From: DATHTK01 sp035463295
Lineage (GTDB): Bacteria > Actinomycetota > Rubrobacteria > Rubrobacterales > Rubrobacteraceae
Length of the DNA: 64,000 nucleotides
Assembly: GCA_035463295.1 (NCBI GenBank)
Contig: DATHTK010000052.1
Coordinates: forward strand, 1-64,000
Reading direction: 5' to 3'
Below, piece by piece: positions 9,292 through 18,053 of the stretch (positions within the stretch are counted from its first letter, which is position 1; every line of letters begins with the position of its first letter). Below the pieces are notes generated by a model. That model ran no database searches, was not told the origin of the DNA, and saw only the letters and a list, made by a program, of their open reading frames with translations. The translations under genes and the position numbers were made by a program.

Positions 9292-10380
9292 TCAGAGCAG
9301 GCTCGCGAGCCTCCCTACGCCGTCCCTGATCTGCTCCGGCGTCACCGCGCAGAACGGCAGCCGCACGAACCGATCGCCCGGGGTCTGCTCCCCGTCGTCG
9401 CTGTCGGCAAAGAACGAAGAGCCCGGCGTCAGCACGAGCCCGCTCTCCTTCGCGCGCCCCAGTAGGTTCTCGGTATTGGCGCTCTCCGGCAACATCACGC
9501 TCACGAAGAAGCCGCCGTCCGGGATGAACGCCCGGGCCTCCGGGAGCTCGGCGCGGACAGCATCCGCCATCGTCCGCCAGCGGGGACGGTAGAGCTCTTT
9601 CAGTCTCTCCACGTTCGGTTCGAGCAGGCCGCGCCTCAGGTACTCGGCGACCGCGGCCTGCGACGGCAGCACCGGCGAGAGGTAGGTATCCTCCCCGAGC
9701 CGCCTCACTGCGCCGACGAGGTCGGGGGTCGAGATCATGAACCCGACCCGGATGCCTGGGCTGAGAAGCTTGCTGAACGAGCTCATGGTAATGACGCGCG
9801 AGGCATCTAGCTCCCGCAACATCGGGAGGTCCTCGCCGCTGTAGCGCAGCTTGCGGTACGGTATGTCCTCGATAACGACGAAGTCGTGCTCGCTCGCCAG
9901 CTCCACTACCCTCCGGCGCTTCTCCAGCGAGAGCGTCGCGCCGGCCGGGTTCTGGAAGTCCGGCACCAGATAGAGGAAAGCGGGGACCTCGCGCGCGAGC
10001 GCCCTCTCGAGCCGCTCGACGCTTACACCATCGTCCTCCAGCGGGATGCCGATCACCCGCGCCCCCCGCCGGCGGAAGGTCTTGATCGCCCGGTCGTAGC
10101 TCGGCTGCTCGGTGAAGACCGCCGCGCTCGGCGAGACGAGGTGCGCCGCAACGAGGTCCTGCAACTGCAGCGACCCGTTGCCGACGAGGATCTCATCTTC
10201 GGAGACGCCGTACTCCTTCGCGAGCTCGGCCCGCAGCGGGGCGTAGCCCTGCTGCTGTCCGTACTGCAAGACGACGGCCGAATCTTCGCGTACCGCGACG
10301 TCGAAACACTCGCCGAGCTCCTCCGTCGGAAACGCCTCGGGTGGCGGAACGCCGCGGGTGAACAGGATCCTGTCTTCCAT
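9292..10380 (-). CDS. PLP-dependent aminotransferase (LysN/2-aminoadipate type)
   Basis: A fold-type I aminotransferase of 362 residues without a GntR DNA-binding domain. Pyridoxal-binding features are visible: FQNPAG with Asn144, EDIPY with Asp172 and Tyr175, and the Schiff-base lysine in SSFSK (Lys204), followed by LSPGIRVGF. Relatives act on 2-aminoadipate, aromatic or branched-chain amino acids, and the specificity cannot be read from sequence. I prefer ATG 10380, eight bases after GGAG, to the GTG two codons upstream. It is transcribed convergently to the HdeD gene and stands alone. Confidence 0.85.
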   Translation of the reverse strand: MEDRILFTRGVPPPEAFPTEELGECFDVAVREDSAVVLQYGQQQGYAPLRAELAKEYGVSEDEILVGNGSLQLQDLVAAHLVSPSAAVFTEQPSYDRAIKTFRRRGARVIGIPLEDDGVSVERLERALAREVPAFLYLVPDFQNPAGATLSLEKRRRVVELASEHDFVVIEDIPYRKLRYSGEDLPMLRELDASRVITMSSFSKLLSPGIRVGFMISTPDLVGAVRRLGEDTYLSPVLPSQAAVAEYLRRGLLEPNVERLKELYRPRWRTMADAVRAELPEARAFIPDGGFFVSVMLPESANTENLLGRAKESGLVLTPGSSFFADSDDGEQTPGDRFVRLPFCAVTPEQIRDGVGRLASLL

Positions 10381-10532
10381 AAACACTACTCCGTTCTCGA
10401 CTGCGAAGAGCCACCAATCCTAGTCCGCAAGGGGGGCTGAACGCAAGCCGCAAGGCAGGTCGAGCGCCGCGACCCAAGGGCGATCCACGTTAGCCTCGCC
10501 CGGTAGCCCTTCGCGCGGCCAGGATCGACCTC

Positions 10533-13500
10533 CTAGGAGACCTGCTCCATCTCGGGTTCGGCCGGGCGAGAGTAACTTATGCAGCGAGAGCCCAGTACCT
10601 GCTTGAGCTCTGCATGGAGGTCGGAGGAGTCCTCGACGCTGGATATACGCTCTTCAAGGGCGCCGTCGCTGGAGACGAGGAGGAGCGGGCTCCCGCCCGG
10701 GTGGCGGCCGATGACCTCGAACGCCTCGTCTGCTGCCGAGCGTGGCAAGTCTACGAAGGCTCCCGCGTCGAGATAGAGCGGGTCGAGCCCCGGCTCGAGG
10801 TGGAGCTCCACCATCTCCATCGCGACCACCCGGGGTATGCCCTCCTTGCGCTCGACGCGTCCCTTGACCTTGAGCACGGCGTCCTCCCGGACGCACGCGG
10901 CGCAGTTCGCGAAGACCCTCGGGAATACGATGACCTCGGCGAGCCCGCGCGTGTCGTCGAGCTGGAGCATCGCCATCTGGTCTCCCTTGCGGGTGGTGTT
11001 TATGCGCACCGAGCTGGCGAGCCCCCCGACCCAGACGACCGCCCCATCCCGGCAGCCGTCGAGGTCCGAGACCGTCGTGTCCGTGTGCTTTTTGAGCTTG
11101 TGGAGCACGGGGCGCAGGGGGTGGTCGGAGACGAAGAGCCCCAGGGTCTCCTTCTCCCACTCCAGCCCCTCGCGCCGGTCGTCCTCTATCTGCGGGATCT
11201 CCGGCTTGGGCGGCGCCATCTCGGCGAGTTGCTCGGAGTCGAACATGCAGAACTGGTCCTCGTCGCCGCCCGCGCGGCCCCTGGCCGCCCTCTCGACGGC
11301 CTTGCCGTGCACGGCGAGCATCGCGGCGCGCGAGTGCCCGGTGGCGTCGAAGGCTCCGCACTTGATCAGGGACTCCAGCGTGCGCTTGTTGAAGGTGCTC
11401 GCCTCCACCCGCTCGCAGAAGTCGAAGATGTCCGCGAACGGGCCGCCCTCCTCGCGGGCGGCGATGATCGCCTCAACGCACGAGTCCCCAACGTTCTTGA
11501 CGGCCGAGAGCCCGAACCTGACCGTCTCCCCGACTACCGTGAAGCGCCGCCCGCTCTCGTTCACGTCCGGCGGCAGGACCTCTATCTTCATCGCCCGCGC
11601 CTCGGCGACGTACTGCGGCACCCGGTCCTTGGTGTTCATGACGCTGCTCATGAGCGCCGCCATGTACGCCCGCGGGTAGTGCGCCTTGAGGTACGCCGTC
11701 TGGAAAGCGAGGAACGAGTAGCACGCGGAGTGGCTCTTGTTGAACGAATAGCCGCCCGCCTTCTCCATCCAGTTCCACAGCTCCTCGGCGGCCTCCGGCG
11801 CGACCTCGTTCGACCGGCAGCCCTCTGTGAACTTGTCCTTGAGTGTCGCTAGCAGCTTCGCGTTCTTCTTCCCGATCGCCTTTCTCAAAGTGTCGGCCTC
11901 GCCGGGGCTGAAGCCGCCCAACGTTTTGGAGATCTCCATGAGTTGCTCCTGGTAGGCGGCGACGCCGTAGGTCGGCTCCAGGATGGGCTTGAGGCGTTCG
12001 TCGAGGTACTGGACGCTCTCCGGGTCGTGCTTGCCGCGCTTGAAGTTGGGAATGTAGTCCATCGGGCCCGGACGGTAGAGGGCGTTGAGGGCCACGAGAT
12101 CGTCGAAGCGGTCGGGCCGGACCTCCTGGAGCATCCGCTGCATCCCCCCCGACTCGAACTGGAAGACCCCGAAGGTGTCGCCCCTGGCGAAGAGCCTGAG
12201 CGTCTCCTCGTCGTCCAGCGGGATCCCCGCTATATCCACGTCCTCGTCGGTGAGGTTCTTTATCGTATCGAGCGTCTCCTCTATGACGTCGAGGTTTCTG
12301 AGGCCCAGGAAGTCCACCTTGAGGAGGCCGAGGGCCTCGACGTCTCCCATCGGGTGCTGGACCATGACGGTTCCCTCGTCCTTGGCGACGCGCTGGAGCG
12401 GGACGATATCCGTGAGGGGTTCCTCGGAGATCACGACGCCGGCGGCGTGGGTTCCAGCGTGGCGGGCGAAACCCTCTATCTCGAAGGCGGTGTCCAGGAC
12501 GCGCCTGGCGTCGGCGTCTCTCTCGACGAACTGCATGATCTCGCGCGCCGCGCCCGGGTGTTTGTCTCCCGCAACATACGTGCCGTTCTCGGGCCGGAGC
12601 ACGTCGCGCAAACTGGTACCGACCGGCTTGTCGGGGATGAACTTGGCGAGCTTGTCGGTGTCGGAGTAGGGATACTGGAAGATCCTGCCGGAGTCCCGGA
12701 TCGCCGCCTTGGCCCCGATGGTCCCGAAGGTTATGATCTGGGCGACGTGCTCGTGGCCACCGTACTTCTCGGTTACGTACTTCATGACCTCGGAGCGCCC
12801 GCCGACCGAGAAGTCTATGTCCACGTCGGGCATGCTTATGCGGTCCGGATTCAGGAATCGCTCGAAGAGCAGCGAGTACTTCAAAGGGTCGAGGTCCGTG
12901 ATCTCCAGCGCGTAGGCAACGATGGAACCCGCCGCAGAGCCGCGTCCGGGTCCGACCGCGATCTTGCGTTCCTTGGCGTACCGGACGAAGTCCCAGACGA
13001 TGAGGAAGTAGTCCTCGAAACCCATCTTCCCGATCGTGCCGAGCTCGAAGTCGAGTCGCTGTCGCACCTCCGGCAGCTTCGCTCTCTCCCCGTAGCGCTC
13101 GACGAGCCCCCTCTCGCACAGCTCCCGCAGGTACGTCGCCGCGTCGTAGCCTGCTGGTTTGGGGAAGTTCGGTAGCCGCGTCTTGCCGAGCTCGATCCCG
13201 ACATCCTCGACGAGGTTCACTACCTCGATGGTATTCTCGAGCGCCTCCGGGTGATCCGGGAATAGCCGCGCCATCTCGTCGACCGGCTTGGCGTAGAACT
13301 CCTCGCCGGAGAACCTCATCCGCCTGGGGTCGTTGTAGAACTTCCCCGTACCGATGCACAAGAGTACGTCGTGCATCCTGGCGTCGCCCCGCGCCGTGTA
13401 GTGGCTGTCGTTCGTCGCCACCAGCGGGATGCCGGTCTCCTTGTTCAGCTTGAGAAGTCCCTCGTTGACGCGACGCTGCTCGGGTATGCCGTGGTCCTGG

Positions 13501-14021
13501 AGCTCGAGGTAGACGTGGTCGAAGACCTCGACGTACTCGAAGAGGAGCCTCCTCGCCTCGTCGAAGCGGCCCTCGAGGATGCGCGTCGGCACCTCCGCCG
13601 ACAGGCATCCGGAGAGGCAGATGATCCCCGCGCCGTGCCGCCGCAACAGCTCCATGTCCACGCGCGGTTTGCGGTAGAAGCCCTCGAGGTAGCCGGCGGT
13701 CGAGAGCTTCATGAGGTTCCGGTACCCCTCCGGAGTCCGCGCCAGGAGGGTGAGATGATAGTACGGGGCGCGGCTCCGGTCGTGCCGGTTAGCCGCGACG
13801 TAGACCTCGCAGCCCATTACGGGCTTTATGCCGGCCTCTCTAGCAGCCTTGTAGAACTTGATCGCGCCGTACATCACCCCGTGATCGGTGAGCGCGAGGC
13901 CCGGCATGTTCTCCGCCTTGGCGAAGGAGATGAGGTCGGAGATCCGGCTCGCCCCATCGAGCATCGAGTACTCCGAATGACAGTGCAGGTGCGCGAAAGC
14001 GCCACCGCCAGAGACCCCCAA
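10533..14021 (-). CDS. dnaE: DNA polymerase III alpha subunit
   Basis: A replicative polymerase of about 1162 residues. The N-terminal PHP domain begins at once (AHLHCHSEYSMLDG). The polymerase active-site motif PDVDIDF lies near residue 400, with the PGRGSAAGS and FKRGKHDPESV segments typical of DnaE around it. A helix-hairpin-helix region follows, and a C-terminal OB fold includes VVWVGGLASSVR. Length fits DnaE1. The frame stays open to 14117, but the extra residues are unlike the family. GGGGAGGA (14028-14035) sits six bases before TTG 14021 and abuts GTG 14027, so I chose TTG. A hairpin and a promoter lie upstream. Confidence 0.95.
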   Translation of the reverse strand: MGVSGGGAFAHLHCHSEYSMLDGASRISDLISFAKAENMPGLALTDHGVMYGAIKFYKAAREAGIKPVMGCEVYVAANRHDRSRAPYYHLTLLARTPEGYRNLMKLSTAGYLEGFYRKPRVDMELLRRHGAGIICLSGCLSAEVPTRILEGRFDEARRLLFEYVEVFDHVYLELQDHGIPEQRRVNEGLLKLNKETGIPLVATNDSHYTARGDARMHDVLLCIGTGKFYNDPRRMRFSGEEFYAKPVDEMARLFPDHPEALENTIEVVNLVEDVGIELGKTRLPNFPKPAGYDAATYLRELCERGLVERYGERAKLPEVRQRLDFELGTIGKMGFEDYFLIVWDFVRYAKERKIAVGPGRGSAAGSIVAYALEITDLDPLKYSLLFERFLNPDRISMPDVDIDFSVGGRSEVMKYVTEKYGGHEHVAQIITFGTIGAKAAIRDSGRIFQYPYSDTDKLAKFIPDKPVGTSLRDVLRPENGTYVAGDKHPGAAREIMQFVERDADARRVLDTAFEIEGFARHAGTHAAGVVISEEPLTDIVPLQRVAKDEGTVMVQHPMGDVEALGLLKVDFLGLRNLDVIEETLDTIKNLTDEDVDIAGIPLDDEETLRLFARGDTFGVFQFESGGMQRMLQEVRPDRFDDLVALNALYRPGPMDYIPNFKRGKHDPESVQYLDERLKPILEPTYGVAAYQEQLMEISKTLGGFSPGEADTLRKAIGKKNAKLLATLKDKFTEGCRSNEVAPEAAEELWNWMEKAGGYSFNKSHSACYSFLAFQTAYLKAHYPRAYMAALMSSVMNTKDRVPQYVAEARAMKIEVLPPDVNESGRRFTVVGETVRFGLSAVKNVGDSCVEAIIAAREEGGPFADIFDFCERVEASTFNKRTLESLIKCGAFDATGHSRAAMLAVHGKAVERAARGRAGGDEDQFCMFDSEQLAEMAPPKPEIPQIEDDRREGLEWEKETLGLFVSDHPLRPVLHKLKKHTDTTVSDLDGCRDGAVVWVGGLASSVRINTTRKGDQMAMLQLDDTRGLAEVIVFPRVFANCAACVREDAVLKVKGRVERKEGIPRVVAMEMVELHLEPGLDPLYLDAGAFVDLPRSAADEAFEVIGRHPGGSPLLLVSSDGALEERISSVEDSSDLHAELKQVLGSRCISYSRPAEPEMEQVS

Positions 14022-14052
14022 ATTCACTCCTCCCCGGATTGCTCGGGCCCCA

Positions 14053-14081
14053 GCGGCGCCCCATCCTCCCCAGGGCGCCGC
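14053..14081 (-). other. Stem-loop in the dnaE leader
   Basis: A perfect 9-bp GC-rich stem (arms 14053-14061 and 14073-14081, 11-base loop) lies 32 bases upstream of the proposed dnaE start and inside the transcript expected from the promoter at 14120-14149. It could affect dnaE translation or be incidental to base composition. Confidence 0.35.
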
Positions 14082-14119
14082 CAGCTGGCCTGTTCTCCCG
14101 TCCATCCTCGGACCCACGC

Positions 14120-14149
14120 ACTATACGAAAACGGGAATCGACTTGTCTA
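14120..14149 (-). promoter_or_regulatory. Candidate dnaE promoter
   Basis: On the minus strand TAGACA (14149-14144) and TATAGT (14125-14120) are separated by 18 bases, a good match to a housekeeping promoter. The start would be near 14113, giving a leader of about 90 bases. The rest of the 14082-14323 interval shows nothing recognisable. Confidence 0.5.
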
Positions 14150-14323
14150 CCCCCTGGACCGGAAGTTGAGGTTTAATTTGCAGGACTTTTCAGAGAGAAG
14201 GGTTCGGCATCGGGTATGAGGGAAAGCCCTGTGCCAGAGCGGTAGTCCGGTGCCCCTATGGCACTCCGTGAGCCTGGATTCTACACGCTGTCTATGGGCC
14301 CTGTTCGAAGAAAAATCCGAGAC

Positions 14324-14572
14324 CTATTCATCCTCGTCATCCCTCCAGAGGAGCCAGCTGAGGGCGATCTGGGCACTCAGGACGGCGAAGAGGAGGGCGA
14401 AGAGGCCGTTGCGCAGATCGTGGAGCCAGGCAGTATAGACGACGAGGATGGAGGAGACCGCAAGGGCGGCGACGACGAAGAGGAGGGTGATGCCCAGCAA
14501 GAGCGCGCGGAGGAGGCGCCGGACGGGGCCGTCCGGTCGGGCCTCTCTCGCTTGATACGCGCTGGGCGGCAA
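14324..14572 (-). CDS. Small two-helix membrane protein coupled to the FmdB gene
   Basis: An 82-residue protein with a basic N-terminus, two hydrophobic helices (LLLGITLLFVVAALAVSSIL and GLFALLFAVLSAQIALSWLL) and an acidic tail WRDDEDE. The frame is open further upstream, but that part is a shadow of the FmdB gene. TTG 14572 has AGGA nine bases upstream and lies just after the FmdB stop; a CTG at 14581 overlapping the stop as CTGA is the other option. No family recognised. The tight linkage suggests co-expression with the FmdB protein. Confidence 0.6.
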   Translation of the reverse strand: MPPSAYQAREARPDGPVRRLLRALLLGITLLFVVAALAVSSILVVYTAWLHDLRNGLFALLFAVLSAQIALSWLLWRDDEDE

Positions 14573-14577
14573 CTTTG

Positions 14578-14871
14578 TCAGTCCTGTTTGCTGGAGGCCT
14601 TTTCGGAAGACGCGGCGCTCTTCTCGCTCTTCTTTTCGGAGGCGGCTGGCTTCTCTTCCGACCCGCCGTTCTTTGCGACCTCGGTCTTCGAGGCGCCGTT
14701 CTTGTAGTCGGTCGAGTAGAAGCCGGAGCCCTTGAACGAGATGCTCACCGGGTGAAGGACCTTTCTGACCGGCGCGCCGCATTCGACGCACGACGTCAGG
14801 GGGTCTTCCGACAGCTTCTGCATCACGTCGAAGACGTGACCATTCTCGCACTTGTACTCGTAGATCGGCAT
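14578..14871 (-). CDS. FmdB-type zinc ribbon protein
   Basis: 97 residues. The first 50 or so match the FmdB/CxxC_CxxC regulatory protein family: MPIYEYKCENGHVFD, then SCVECGAPVRKVL and the strand VSISFKGSGFYSTDY. The tail after residue 65 is a low-complexity Lys/Ser/Glu stretch. The second knuckle has CxxC, but the first reads CENGH, with one cysteine and a histidine in place of the usual pair, so zinc binding may be Cys/His-Cys2. Function is unknown, although the family is ubiquitous in actinobacteria. It is the first gene of a two-gene unit with the small membrane protein. Confidence 0.8.
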   Translation of the reverse strand: MPIYEYKCENGHVFDVMQKLSEDPLTSCVECGAPVRKVLHPVSISFKGSGFYSTDYKNGASKTEVAKNGGSEEKPAASEKKSEKSAASSEKASSKQD

Positions 14872-14940
14872 CCAGCCTCCAGGTTGCGGGCTCGTAACCC
14901 GTGGATTATACCAAGGTCGGACGCCTTCCGGCTCTCCGGG

Positions 14941-15228
14941 CTAACCCTGCCGGGACTCGCGGCGGTTCGGGTCGAGCTCGCCGGAGCTGAAGTCCTTCTC
15001 CAGGTGCTGGCGGGCCGCCTCTACGAGCTCGGGCTTCGCCAGGATCTCCTCCACCTCCTGGGAGGAGGCGTTGCGCCGCACGTACTCCTCCTCGACGATC
15101 TCCCGGAGGTTGGCCCCGTCGTCCAGACGGCGGACGATGTAGTCGATGACCCGTTTCTCCCGCGCGCTCTGGTGCTGGCTGCCGAACAACCGATTCCAGA
15201 AGTTCCTCCACCTGCTCTGCTCGGCCAT
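14941..15228 (-). CDS. Conserved-looking hypothetical protein
   Basis: 95 residues, no signal peptide or membrane helix. It starts with an aromatic and basic segment (WRNFWNRLFG) and continues as charged amphipathic helices (REKRVIDYIVRRLDDG, LREIVEEEYVRRN) with an EILAKPELVEAARQ repeat-like end. It looks like a small all-helical cytosolic protein. AGGAGG lies ahead of the ATG. I do not recognise a family. It is followed by the FmdB gene on the same strand, 69 bases away. Confidence 0.6.
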   Translation of the reverse strand: MAEQSRWRNFWNRLFGSQHQSAREKRVIDYIVRRLDDGANLREIVEEEYVRRNASSQEVEEILAKPELVEAARQHLEKDFSSGELDPNRRESRQG

Positions 15229-15453
15229 TCAGCGCCTCCTCTTTCGCATCTCGTCCCCGGTACCCGCAGTATAACCTCTGGAGCGGCGTGCCGATGGAAG
15301 GTGAGATTTCGTAGCACTTGCGGAAGCGGTCGCGCGGAGCACGGCGTCTTACGAACCGAACCCATGCTGGCGGTTCAGAACGTGAACTAGTCCGTTAGGC
15401 TGGAACGTGGGAAGTCGGCGACTGGTGCCACCTGACAGCGAGGTGCCGTTGAA

Positions 15454-15503
15454 CCACAACCTCATCGGCCACACCACCGGCGCCAGAGGTGCGGCCGTTG
15501 TGG
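15454..15503 (-). terminator. Imperfect stem-loop after the GNAT gene
   Basis: Arms 15454-15460 and 15497-15503 pair over 7 bp (CCACAAC/GTTGTGG), with a second GGCC/GGCC stem inside (15467-15470 and 15493-15496). It starts two bases beyond the GNAT stop, in the direction of minus-strand transcription, so it may end the metX operon transcript. There is no T-run. The rest of 15229-15453 shows nothing recognisable. Confidence 0.35.
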
Positions 15504-15505
15504 AG

Positions 15506-15988
15506 TCAACGTCCGACCAGCTCTTCCAACGCCTTCCCGCTCACGCGGTAGACCGTCCAGTCGTCCATCGGGACGGCGCCCAGGGACTCGTAGAAGCGTA
15601 CGGCGGTCTCGTTCCAGTCCAGGACCCACCATTCGAGGCGTCCACAGCCGCGGTCTTTCGCGAGCCTGGCGAGGTACACGAGTATCTGCCGGCCGATGCC
15701 TTCCCCACGGAACTCCGGCCTCACGTAGAGGTCCTCCAGGTAGATCCCGGGCCGCCCGAGGAAGGTGGAGAAGTTGTGGAAGAACAGCGCGAAGGCGGCA
15801 GGAGCGTCGCCGCGCTGCGCGATCACCACCTCCGCCACCGGCCGCTCCCCGAAGAGCGAGTCTCGCAGCAGCTCCTCGGTAGCGACTACCTCGTGCGAGA
15901 GGCGCTCGTACTCGGCGAGCTCCCTTATCAAGGCGAGAATGAGCGGTGCGTCCGCCTCGGTAGCAGGACGAATCTGCAGGTCGGACAT
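15506..15988 (-). CDS. GNAT N-acetyltransferase, SSAT (diamine) like
   Basis: 160 residues with the full GNAT fold. The acetyl-CoA loop is in VRPEFRGEGIGRQIL, and segments typical of the spermidine/spermine N1-acetyltransferase subgroup are present: LIRELAEYERL, FFHNFSTFLGRPGIYLEDLYV and a C-terminal SLGAVPMDDWTVYR. It likely acetylates an amine (polyamine or thialysine-like) in the cytosol; the true substrate is unknown. The gene is 15 bases downstream of asd on the same strand, so it may be the last gene of the metX operon. Confidence 0.8.
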   Translation of the reverse strand: MSDLQIRPATEADAPLILALIRELAEYERLSHEVVATEELLRDSLFGERPVAEVVIAQRGDAPAAFALFFHNFSTFLGRPGIYLEDLYVRPEFRGEGIGRQILVYLARLAKDRGCGRLEWWVLDWNETAVRFYESLGAVPMDDWTVYRVSGKALEELVGR

Positions 15989-16003
15989 CCTGCTCGGGCG
16001 GCC

Positions 16004-16969
16004 CTAGACGCGCGCCCCGACGAGCGACTCGGCGATCTGGACGGCGTTCGTCGCCGCACCCTTGAGCAAATTGTCCGCCACGCACCAGTACGAGACGCGG
16101 TCTCCCTCCACCCGTACCCGGCCGACGTAGGTCCCCGGCTCTCCGGCGGACTCCAGCGGCGTCGGGAAGGCCTCCGGATCGCCGGAGAAGACGACGCCGG
16201 GGGCCCCGCGAAGGACCTCGACGACCTCCTCCAGCGTCGCCGCGCGATCCGTCTCTACGTAGACGCTCTCGGCGTGGCCGGTGTGCACGGGGATGCGGAC
16301 GGCGGTCGCGTAGACCTCGAGGTCGGGTAGACCGAGGATCTTGCGCGACTCCAGCCGCATCTTGCGCTCCTCGGTGGTGTAGCCGTCCTCCCCCACACCC
16401 CCTATAAGGGGGATAGCGTTCCCCGCTATGGGCTTGGGATAGACGTCTCCCCGGCCGTTCTCCAGCGCCTCGACCCCCGAGCGCCCCGAGCCGGAGACGG
16501 CCTGGTAGGTCGAGACGACGACCTTCTTCAGCCCGAACTCGCGCGCCAGCGGCGCCAGGGTGACGACCATCTGGATCGTCGAGCAGTTGGCGTTTGCGAT
16601 GAGCCCCCCGTGCTCGCGCAGCGACTCAGCGTTGACCTCGGGCACGACGAGCGGGACGTCCGGGTCGAGCCGGAAGTCGCTGCCGTTGTCGATGACCACG
16701 GCGCCGCGTGAGATCGCCTCTCGCGCGAGCTGCACCGCCGCGCCCTTCTCCCCCTCAGTCCCCGCGAAGAAGGCTATGTCCACGCCCTCGAAGGCCGCGG
16801 GCTCCGCCACCCCCACATCGAACTCCTCGCCGGCAAGAACCGCCCGCCGGGCGCTCCGGGCGAGAACGCGCAGTTCCCTCAGCGGGAACTCCCGGCGCCT
16901 GAGCTCCGAGACGAGCCGGTCGCCGACCAGCCCCGCCCCTACGACGGCTACCGTGTATCCCTCTTTCAT
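16004..16969 (-). CDS. asd: Aspartate-semialdehyde dehydrogenase
   Basis: 321 residues. The N-terminal NADP-binding motif reads VVGAGLVG, and the catalytic cysteine lies in NANCSTIQ (Cys129), with SGSGRSGVEALEN and the basic end of the active site following. It reduces aspartyl phosphate to aspartate semialdehyde, the branch point for lysine, threonine and methionine. The ATG lies one base after the hom stop, with GGGAGGA inside the hom end as its ribosome binding site. It follows lysC and hom in an operon, so the three consecutive steps from aspartate to homoserine are encoded together. Confidence 0.93.
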   Translation of the reverse strand: MKEGYTVAVVGAGLVGDRLVSELRRREFPLRELRVLARSARRAVLAGEEFDVGVAEPAAFEGVDIAFFAGTEGEKGAAVQLAREAISRGAVVIDNGSDFRLDPDVPLVVPEVNAESLREHGGLIANANCSTIQMVVTLAPLAREFGLKKVVVSTYQAVSGSGRSGVEALENGRGDVYPKPIAGNAIPLIGGVGEDGYTTEERKMRLESRKILGLPDLEVYATAVRIPVHTGHAESVYVETDRAATLEEVVEVLRGAPGVVFSGDPEAFPTPLESAGEPGTYVGRVRVEGDRVSYWCVADNLLKGAATNAVQIAESLVGARV

Positions 16970-16970
16970 A

Positions 16971-18053
16971 TCAGGTCCTCCCGTCGTCGGTGAGCGCCTT
17001 GTGCGCTATGTCGAGCAGATCGAAGACCACCCCGCTCGCGGTGCGCTCCGGACCCGCACCGGGCCCCGATATCGTGAGGGTAACATCCGAGTAGCGCCGC
17101 GTGCGGAAGTCGAAGACGTTCTCCGGGCCGTTGATGGGACCGAACGGGCTCTCGACAGGCGTGTCCTGCAATCCCACAGTGACCGGGCCCTCCCGAGGGA
17201 TGCGGGCCAGGTACCGGAGCATGTGGTGCTCCTCGACGGCGAGCAGCCGCTCGGCGAAGGCCTCGTCGTGCTCGGGGAGCCGCTCCATGAACTCCTCGAG
17301 CGGGACGTCCTCCAGGCCCTCGGGTACCAGCGACTGGTACGGGATCTCCCCCGGCTCGACCCTCCGGCCCATCTTGCGGGCGAGGATTATCGCCTTGCGC
17401 GCCACGTCGAGACCCGAGAGGTCATCGCGTGGGTCGGGCTCGGCGTAGTGGAGCTCCACCGCCTCTCGCACCGCCGCGGAGAACGTCCGCCCCCCCTCGA
17501 CCGCGCTCATGACGAAGCCCAGAGTACCGCTCGGACTCGCCCCTATCTCCAGGACCTCGTCGCCGCTCGCGAGCAGCGCCTCCAGCGTCGAGATGATCGG
17601 CATCCCGGCCCCGACCGTAGCCTCGTGCCACAACCTCCCCGGCAACGCCCCGACCAGCCGCTCGTACTCCTCCGTGCTCCCCGAGAGCGGACCCTTGTTC
17701 GAGAGCACAAGGTACGAGCCGTCCCGTACCCCGAGGAGATCCAGGTCGTATGTCCCACCATGCACCGCGACGTCCACCACGACCCGCGTGGCACCCGGCG
17801 CCGGATCGGAGAGCAACACGCTCTCCAGGGACTCCACTCCGAGCTCCAAGAGCCTCCCGCCAGCCTCCTTTAGCCGGATCGCCCGCGGCAGCGCCTCCTC
17901 CCCTACCAGCGCCCCCGTCGTGTCCGAAACCGCTCGATAGTTTATCTCCAAGCCATCCTGTTCGAGCCAGCGCTTGCGCTCTTCGAGCACCATCTGGGCG
18001 ACGGCGCGGCCGACGTGGCCGAGTCCGATCTGGACTATCTCGAGTCGTCTCAC
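16971..18053 (-). CDS. hom: Homoserine dehydrogenase
   Basis: 360 residues. The nucleotide-binding loop is GLGHVG at 10-15. Central motifs fit homoserine dehydrogenase: LSNKGPL, and GAGMPIISTLEALLASGDEVLE followed by SGTLGFVMS, then DPRDDLSGLDVARKAIILAR. No C-terminal ACT domain is present, so feedback by threonine through that domain is not expected. The frame is open much further upstream, but GTG 18053 overlaps the lysC stop as GTGA and the conserved N-terminus begins there. It makes homoserine, the substrate of the metX product encoded at the front of the operon. Confidence 0.92.
   Translation of the reverse strand: MRRLEIVQIGLGHVGRAVAQMVLEERKRWLEQDGLEINYRAVSDTTGALVGEEALPRAIRLKEAGGRLLELGVESLESVLLSDPAPGATRVVVDVAVHGGTYDLDLLGVRDGSYLVLSNKGPLSGSTEEYERLVGALPGRLWHEATVGAGMPIISTLEALLASGDEVLEIGASPSGTLGFVMSAVEGGRTFSAAVREAVELHYAEPDPRDDLSGLDVARKAIILARKMGRRVEPGEIPYQSLVPEGLEDVPLEEFMERLPEHDEAFAERLLAVEEHHMLRYLARIPREGPVTVGLQDTPVESPFGPINGPENVFDFRTRRYSDVTLTISGPGAGPERTASGVVFDLLDIAHKALTDDGRT

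Noticed and set aside
10614..11852. Long plus-strand ORF of 412 codons opposite dnaE
   Set aside because: Antisense shadow of dnaE; the product is Glu/Arg/Val/Leu-rich without family motifs, as expected from high GC at third positions.
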